In this document: positions 59,454-64,000 of the stretch, in pieces
How positions within the stretch are numbered: the stretch's first letter is position 1
How the letters are laid out: every line of letters starts with the position of its first letter
DNA from: Allosaccharopolyspora coralli
GTDB taxonomy: Bacteria; Actinomycetota; Actinomycetes; Mycobacteriales; Pseudonocardiaceae
Direction of reading: 5' to 3'
Length of the DNA: 64,000 nt
NCBI RefSeq assembly: GCF_009664835.1
Contig: NZ_CP045929.1
Location: forward strand, 2,728,001-2,792,000
The notes under the pieces: generated by a model
Told to the model about the DNA's origin: nothing
The model's database searches: none
Seen by the model: the letters and a program-made list of their open reading frames with translations, nothing else
Position numbers and translations under genes: made by a program

Positions 59454-60542
59454 TCAGTCGAACGTGATCACCTGGCGGACGAGACCACCGTCCGGGGAGT
59501 GCAGTGCCTCGAGCCCGGCGTTGACGTCGGCGAGTCCGATCCGTTTGCTGACCATGCCTTCCAAATCGAGCCGGCCCGTGCGCCACAGCGACAGCACCAG
59601 GTCGACGTCCCGGCGCGGATCGACCGAGCCGTAGAACGACGGCAGGATCTTGCGTTCCATCATGAACAGTTCCTGCGCGCTGAACTCGACCTTCTCCTCC
59701 GGGCTGCCCGCGCCGACGACCACGGTCGTCCCACCGCGCCGGGTGGCGTCGTAAGCGGCTCGGATCGTGCTTCCCCGCCCCACGACCTCGAAGACGTAGT
59801 CGAAACCGGCGCCACCGGTGACGTCCTGACTCACGTCGGCCAAGCCGTCCGGCGTGGTCGCGTGCGTGGCGCCGAACCGCTCGGCCAGTTCGTGCTTGCC
59901 GACCACGGGATCGACCGCGACGATCGTCGTCGCGCCGACGGCGCGTGCCCCCTGGATCGCGGAGATTCCGACGCCTCCGCACCCGAGGACCGCAACCGAC
60001 GAGCCGGGACGCACCGCAGCCGTGTTGATCACGGCCCCGACACCGGTCACCACCGCGCACCCGACGAGTGCCGCCACCTCGTACGGCACGTCGTCCTCGA
60101 TCTTGACGACACCCGCGCGCGGGACGACGAGTTCCTCGGCGAACGTCCCGAGCCCCGCGAAGCCGAACGTCGGTTCACCACCGACGGAGAAGCGCGGAGT
60201 GGAGAGGCCTTCGATCACGTGCACGTCGCAGAGGTAGGCCTGGTTGCTGGCGCAGGCCTTGCAGTGGCCGCAGGGCGCGACGAAGGAGACGACGACGCGG
60301 TCGCCCGGCGCGAGGTCGGCGACCTGCTCACCGACCTCGACGACGTCGCCGGAGCCCTCATGCCCGATGACGCCGGGCGCCATCGCAGGCAGCGACCCGT
60401 CCATCGCCGCGAGATCGCTGTGGCAGATGCCTGCGACGCGGGTCCGGACGCGTACCTGGTCCGGCGCGAGTTCCGCTGTCGTGACGTCCGCACGCAGCTG
60501 CAACTCGCGGTCACCGATCTCGTTGAGCACCGCTGCTTTCAC
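59454..60542 (-). CDS. Zinc-dependent alcohol dehydrogenase (MDR family)
   Basis: A 362-residue medium-chain dehydrogenase. Catalytic zinc ligands are in GICHSDL, GHEGSG and VGCAVVTG; the structural zinc loop CGHCKACASNQAYLC is intact; the NAD fold is AVLGCGGVGISAIQGA followed by VAVDP. The GTG at 60542 has GAGGAG upstream. A KstR-type operator lies 51 bases upstream, so it probably starts the operon that runs through the aldehyde dehydrogenase into mce4. Substrate likely a sterol or side-chain alcohol. Confidence 0.85.
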   Translation of the reverse strand: MKAAVLNEIGDRELQLRADVTTAELAPDQVRVRTRVAGICHSDLAAMDGSLPAMAPGVIGHEGSGDVVEVGEQVADLAPGDRVVVSFVAPCGHCKACASNQAYLCDVHVIEGLSTPRFSVGGEPTFGFAGLGTFAEELVVPRAGVVKIEDDVPYEVAALVGCAVVTGVGAVINTAAVRPGSSVAVLGCGGVGISAIQGARAVGATTIVAVDPVVGKHELAERFGATHATTPDGLADVSQDVTGGAGFDYVFEVVGRGSTIRAAYDATRRGGTTVVVGAGSPEEKVEFSAQELFMMERKILPSFYGSVDPRRDVDLVLSLWRTGRLDLEGMVSKRIGLADVNAGLEALHSPDGGLVRQVITFD

Positions 60543-60593
60543 GGGGGGACTCCTCACTGCACCGCTGATCACCGCCTGTTATCTGCGACACAC

Positions 60594-60607
60594 TAGAACG
60601 TGTTCTC
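60594..60607. promoter_or_regulatory. KstR operator-like site before the alcohol dehydrogenase operon
   Basis: TAGAACGTGTTCTC matches the KstR consensus TnnAACnnGTTnnA except for the last base, and the CTAGAACGTGTTCT core is the classic form. It lies between fdxD and the alcohol dehydrogenase, both on the minus strand. Confidence 0.75.
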
Positions 60608-60646
60608 GATTCTTTCAAGCGTGACCGTCCGCCGCTTCCCGGATCG

Positions 60647-60841
60647 TCACTCCTCGTCGAGCCGGAGCGCTTGCTTCGGGCAGAGCTGGACCGCCTTGGA
60701 AACACGTTCCAGGTCGGTGGCCGACTCGTCCGGTTGGCGAATGTGCAGCAGTTCGTCGTCGTCGAGCGAGAACACCCCCGGCGCGAGGCCGACGCACACG
60801 CCGTTGGCCTCGCACAGATCCGGATCGACACTGACCTTCAT
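60647..60841 (-). CDS. fdxD: 3Fe-4S ferredoxin FdxD
   Basis: A 64-residue ferredoxin. Cluster ligands are C-x5-C in CEANGVC and a later CP in VQLCPKQAL, the pattern of 3Fe-4S ferredoxins that serve cytochromes P450 and oxygenases in actinobacteria. ATG 60841 with AAGGAG upstream is preferred to a longer frame. Matches Rv3503c beside hsd4A and fadE26. Likely electron donor for sterol side-chain or ring hydroxylation. Confidence 0.9.
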   Translation of the reverse strand: MKVSVDPDLCEANGVCVGLAPGVFSLDDDELLHIRQPDESATDLERVSKAVQLCPKQALRLDEE

Positions 60842-61190
60842 CGCTTTCTCCTTTTCTCGTGTCGCGGACCCTCGGCGCGCGAGACTCCGCACCGTCCGAC
60901 GCCGTCGTATGACGACCAACGAGTGGCGCCGAGCACACGACGTTGCCCTGAACGGCGGCCACGACTACTCCGTGCGGCCCAGCCGCTACACGGGATCATG
61001 CGTTCATCGAGAACGTGTTTCGCATGGCGTGAACCGTCCGCAATCGGCACAGAATCGACGTTCGCGACCGTGGACACTCGACCATCAGCACCGCGACGCG
61101 GTATCTTCACTGCAACATGTTCCACCAGTGACCGAGGTCGCGTCCAGTCCCGGCGTCCCGCCGCTGGCCGGCGCCGTCGACGGAGGACCG
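60842..61190. other. Divergent promoter region between fdxD and fadE26
   Basis: No gene is seen in these 349 bases. It holds one KstR-like operator (61008-61022). Frames that extend fadE26 upstream across it show no family sequence. Confidence 0.5.
61008..61022. promoter_or_regulatory. KstR operator-like site, fdxD / fadE26 divergent promoter
   Basis: CGAGAACGTGTTTCG has the AACnnGTT core of the KstR box with symmetric AGAAC/GTTTC flanks; the outermost T and A of the consensus are not met. Confidence 0.6.
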
Positions 61191-62369
61191 ATGCGCATCA
61201 CCTACACCGCAGAGCAGGAGGAACTCCGCCGCGAACTCCGCAGCTACTTCGCCGGACTCATGACGCCGGAGGTTCGTGCGGAGCTGCACCACGGCGGCGA
61301 GTACGGCGACGGACGCACCTACAAAGCGATCGTCCGGCAGATGGGCACCGACGGCTGGCTCGCTCTCGGATGGCCCGTCGAGCACGGCGGCCGAGGCCGC
61401 ACGATGCTCGATCAGTTGATCTTCACCGACGAGGCGGCCGTCGCAGGCGCACCCGTGCCGTTCCTGACCCTCAACAGCGTCGCTCCGACGATCATGCGAT
61501 ACGGAACCGACGCCCAGAAGGCCCACTTCCTGCCCCGCATCGCCGCAGGCGAACTGCACTTCTCCATCGGCTACTCCGAACCCGACGCGGGCACCGACCT
61601 GGCCGCGCTGCGCACCACCGCCGACCGCGACGGCGACGAGTTCGTCGTCAGCGGCCAGAAGATGTGGACCAGCCTCATCGCCCACGCCGACTACGTGTGG
61701 CTGGCCTGCCGTACGGACCGGGAGGCCCGCAAGCACAAGGGACTGAGCGTGCTCGCCGTGCCCACCGACAGCCCGGGATTCTCGTGGACACCGGTACACA
61801 CGGTCGCCGGTCCGAGCACGAGTGCCACCTACTACCAGGACGTGCGCGTCCCGTCCTCGGCGCTGATCGGTGACCTCAACGGCGGATGGCCGCTGATCAC
61901 CAATCAGCTCAATCACGAACGCGTCGCACTGACCTCGTCGGCGCCGTTGCGGCTCGCACTCGACGAAGTGCGCACGTGGGCGTCCGAGACCCGGCTGTCG
62001 GACGGGCGCCGGATCCTCGATCAGGAATGGGTGCAGACCCACCTTGCTCGCGTGCACGCGAGCGTCGAGGTGCTCAAGCTGATGAATTGGAAGATCGCCT
62101 GGACCTCCGAGCACCAACCGGCTCCGGCCGCCGCCTCCGCCACGAAGGTCTACGGCACAGAACTGGCGACCGAGGCCTACCGCCTGCTGATGGAGACACT
62201 CGGCTCCAGCGGCACCGTCCGAGACGGCTCGCGCGGCGCGGCGCTGCACGGGCGGGTCGAACGGATGCACCGCTCGTCGCTGATTCTGACCTTCGGTGGT
62301 GGCACCAACGAGGTGCAGCGCGACATCGTCGCCTCCGTCGGTCTCGGCATCCCCCTGGCCAAGCGCTGA
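61191..62369 (+). CDS. fadE26: Sterol side-chain acyl-CoA dehydrogenase FadE26 (ChsE4-like)
   Basis: A 392-residue FadE: GYSEPDAGTDLAALRT, SGQKMWTSLIAHADYVWL, HERVAL and LTFGGGTNEVQRDIVASVGLG. Gly replaces the usual YEGT Glu, as in the steroid-specific alpha2-beta2 FadEs. GGAGG stands before ATG 61191. Order fadE26-fadE27-fadD17 equals Rv3504-Rv3506; the FadE26-FadE27 pair dehydrogenates C26-oyl sterol CoA in the first side-chain cycle. Confidence 0.9.
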   Translation: MRITYTAEQEELRRELRSYFAGLMTPEVRAELHHGGEYGDGRTYKAIVRQMGTDGWLALGWPVEHGGRGRTMLDQLIFTDEAAVAGAPVPFLTLNSVAPTIMRYGTDAQKAHFLPRIAAGELHFSIGYSEPDAGTDLAALRTTADRDGDEFVVSGQKMWTSLIAHADYVWLACRTDREARKHKGLSVLAVPTDSPGFSWTPVHTVAGPSTSATYYQDVRVPSSALIGDLNGGWPLITNQLNHERVALTSSAPLRLALDEVRTWASETRLSDGRRILDQEWVQTHLARVHASVEVLKLMNWKIAWTSEHQPAPAAASATKVYGTELATEAYRLLMETLGSSGTVRDGSRGAALHGRVERMHRSSLILTFGGGTNEVQRDIVASVGLGIPLAKR

Positions 62370-62384
62370 TCCCGGAGGTCGACC

Positions 62385-63506
62385 GTGGACTTCTCGCTCA
62401 CCGACGCCCAGCAGGACCTCGCGGGCTTGACGCGGCGCATCGTCGGCGACCACGCCACACACGAGCGGCTCACCCATGTCGAGACGGGCCCGGATCGGCA
62501 CGATGCGCGGTTGTGGTCCGCCCTCGCCGACGCCGGCGTACTCGCCGCCGCACTCCCGCAGCGAGCGGGTGGCGACGGGTTCGGCCTGCTCGAACAGTGC
62601 AGCGTGCTGATCGAACTCGGACACGCCGTGGCGCCGGTGCCGTACACGAGCACGATCACGACCTGCGCCTCAACGCTGGCCGAGTTCGGCGACGAGCGAC
62701 AACAGAAGACATGGCTCACCCCTGTGCTGTCGGGAGAGAAGATCGTGACCGCGGCCCTCACCGAGCCGCACCAGCCACACGACGCTCCGCTCGCGACGCG
62801 GGCACGGCAGGACGACGGCGCATGGATTCTCGACGGAACGAAGACGTCGGTTCCGGTCGGGGGCTTCGCTGACGGATTCCTCGTTCCCGCGCAGACCACG
62901 GACGGTCCTGCTGTCTTTCTCCTCGGTCCGTCGGACGGTGGCGTGCACGTCGAACGCCAGGAAGTCGTCGACGGCAGCAGCGAGGCATGGCTCGACCTCG
63001 ACGGCGTTCGCCTCGACGACGACCGCCGACTCGACGGCGAGCCGGACGTGCTCCGGTGGCTGCGAACCCGCGCGACGGTGGGTGTGTGCGCCGAGCAGCT
63101 CGGTGTACTGGAACGGGCGTTGGAACTCACGGCCGAGTACGCCACCGAGCGCGTGCAGTTCGATCGGCCGATCGGGAGCTTCCAAGCCGTCTCCCAACGC
63201 CTCGCCGACGCCTACATCGACGTCGAGGCCGTCCGCTTGACGCTGTGGCAAGCGGCGTGGCTGGCCTCCGAAGGTCTGCCGTGCGCCGCCGAGACCGCCA
63301 CCGCGAAGTTCTGGGCCGGCGAGGCGGGACACCGCGTCGCCCATACCGCGGTGCACGTTCACGGCGGGATCGGCATCGACGTCGACCACGTGCTGCACCG
63401 ATACTTCGTCGCGGCGAAACGGGCGGAGTTCGCGCTCGGCGGGGCGACCCAGCAAGCACTGCACCTCGGATCCCTTCTCGCACGAGCACCGGAGGACCCG
63501 CGATGA
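62385..63506 (+). CDS. fadE27: Sterol side-chain acyl-CoA dehydrogenase FadE27 (ChsE5-like)
   Basis: A 373-residue short-type FadE with LAALPQRAGGDGFGL-like N-terminal segment (AAALPQRAGGDGFGLLE), RVQFDRPIGSFQAVSQRLADAY and VHVHGGIGIDVDHVLHRYF. It lacks the NEIQR element and therefore should pair with FadE26. GTG start with GGAGG-type site 15 bases after fadE26. Its stop overlaps fadD17 as ATGA. Confidence 0.9.
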   Translation: MDFSLTDAQQDLAGLTRRIVGDHATHERLTHVETGPDRHDARLWSALADAGVLAAALPQRAGGDGFGLLEQCSVLIELGHAVAPVPYTSTITTCASTLAEFGDERQQKTWLTPVLSGEKIVTAALTEPHQPHDAPLATRARQDDGAWILDGTKTSVPVGGFADGFLVPAQTTDGPAVFLLGPSDGGVHVERQEVVDGSSEAWLDLDGVRLDDDRRLDGEPDVLRWLRTRATVGVCAEQLGVLERALELTAEYATERVQFDRPIGSFQAVSQRLADAYIDVEAVRLTLWQAAWLASEGLPCAAETATAKFWAGEAGHRVAHTAVHVHGGIGIDVDHVLHRYFVAAKRAEFALGGATQQALHLGSLLARAPEDPR

Positions 63507-64000
63507 CCTATCAGGCCGAGATTCCGACCGTCACCGACCTGTTGCTCGCGCACACGGAGGCAGACCGTGCGGGGCTGCTCTTCGAGGACCAAGCATGGTC
63601 CTGGCGCGAGCACGTGCAGGCCGGTGCGGATCGGGCTGCTTTGGCACACACGCTGCTCGACAAGAAGGAGCGGCCCCACGTCGGCGTGCTGCTCGACAAT
63701 GTTCCGGAATTCTCCTTCCTCGTCGCCGCAGCGGCGTTCGGCGGATTCGTCCTCGTCGGACTCAACCCGTACCGCCGTGGCGAGGCGCTCGCGCGTGACG
63801 TCCGGACGGCCGATTGCAGCGTGGTCGTCACCGAGAACAAGTACGCGCCGTTGGTGGACGGACTGGACCTCGGGGGCGCCACCGTGCACGACATCGACAG
63901 TCCGGAGTGGGCCGCGCTCCTCGAAGCACACGCGGACAGCCCGCTGGCACCGGTGCCCGCCAAGCCGGACGACGTGCTGATGCTGGTCTTCACCTCCGGT
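63503..64000 (+). CDS. fadD17: Acyl-CoA synthetase FadD17-like, N-terminal part (runs off window)
   Basis: The first 166 codons of an AMP-binding enzyme: MTYQAEIPTVTDLLLAHT, RPHVGVLLDNVPEFSFLVAAAAFGG, VGLNPYRRG and finally LMLVFTSG, the start of the adenylate-binding P-loop. The gene is cut by the window edge. Order with fadE26-fadE27 matches Rv3506, which activates sterol side-chain acids as CoA thioesters. Confidence 0.85.
   Translation, partial: MTYQAEIPTVTDLLLAHTEADRAGLLFEDQAWSWREHVQAGADRAALAHTLLDKKERPHVGVLLDNVPEFSFLVAAAAFGGFVLVGLNPYRRGEALARDVRTADCSVVVTENKYAPLVDGLDLGGATVHDIDSPEWAALLEAHADSPLAPVPAKPDDVLMLVFTSG

Noticed and set aside
57434-59467. A 677-codon plus-strand frame across aldehyde dehydrogenase and SDR
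   Set aside because: It is antisense to two clear enzymes with full motifs and has no recognisable sequence of its own.
1-64000. CRISPR array, rRNA operon or secondary-metabolite cluster
   Set aside because: No regularly spaced repeats, rRNA sequence, or PKS/NRPS motifs were seen.

Overview
The window is high-GC actinobacterial DNA. The coding style (GTG starts, chains of ATGA/TGATG overlaps) and a KstR2/Mce4-type sterol catabolism locus point to a mycolic-acid-group or Pseudonocardiaceae-like actinomycete (Amycolatopsis, Saccharomonospora and Prauserella would all fit). The family is an inference, because no rRNA is present.

Region A, 1 to about 18,630, is the right-hand part of an integrative conjugative element whose other end lies outside the window. 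The minus strand carries a type IV secretion module, from upstream to downstream: a hypothetical/sigma-like gene, pilin, TrbL/VirB6-like protein, a proline-rich membrane protein, PrgI, VirB4 ATPase, a small membrane protein, GP88 and a truncated VirD4-like coupling ATPase. The plus strand carries two degenerate SAM-methyltransferase-like genes, a C5-cytosine DNA methyltransferase, two tiny ORFs and a large serine recombinase whose 3' end runs antisense into a tRNA-Leu(GAG) gene. Between the arms is a 0.5 kb region with hairpins and one copy of a 37-bp element; the other copy sits in front of the pilin gene.

The most unusual feature is a second mobile element nested in the first. The resident methyltransferase gene is split at the codons for its conserved Met-Gly-Leu motif by about 5.33 kb of DNA bounded by two copies of GATGGGCCT. 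The insert carries two tyrosine recombinases plus a DUF6262-type protein (a Tn554-like tnpABC arrangement) and its own intact C5-methyltransferase, homologous to the gene it destroys. Removing the insert joins the resident gene perfectly in frame.

Region B, 18.8 to 33.3 kb, is chromosomal: an M20 peptidase, an MFS exporter broken by one in-frame stop, a hydrolase/SDR/FAD-dehydrogenase operon, a GGDEF protein, a DUF574 methyltransferase, a secreted phosphoesterase and 2-oxoacid:ferredoxin oxidoreductase (KorAB).

Region C, 33.3 to 45.7 kb, is the KstR2 regulon for cholesterol C/D-ring (HIP-CoA) breakdown: two SDRs, echA20, ipdA, ipdB, ipdC, kstR2, ipdF, fadE30, an enoyl-CoA hydratase and three fadE genes. 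Two KstR2-type operators lie in the two divergent promoter regions.

Region D, 45.8 to 47.2 kb, is an IS5-family insertion and other decayed repeat DNA.

Region E, 47.2 kb to the end, is an mce4 steroid-uptake operon (yrbE4A, yrbE4B, mce4A to mce4F) in which the lipoprotein gene mce4E has an in-frame amber stop. Upstream lie an SDR, aldehyde dehydrogenase, SDR, alcohol dehydrogenase and ferredoxin, and divergently fadE26, fadE27 and the start of fadD17 for the sterol side chain. KstR-type operators sit at 60.6 and 61.0 kb. Together regions C and E take up sterols, shorten the side chain and open the last rings.
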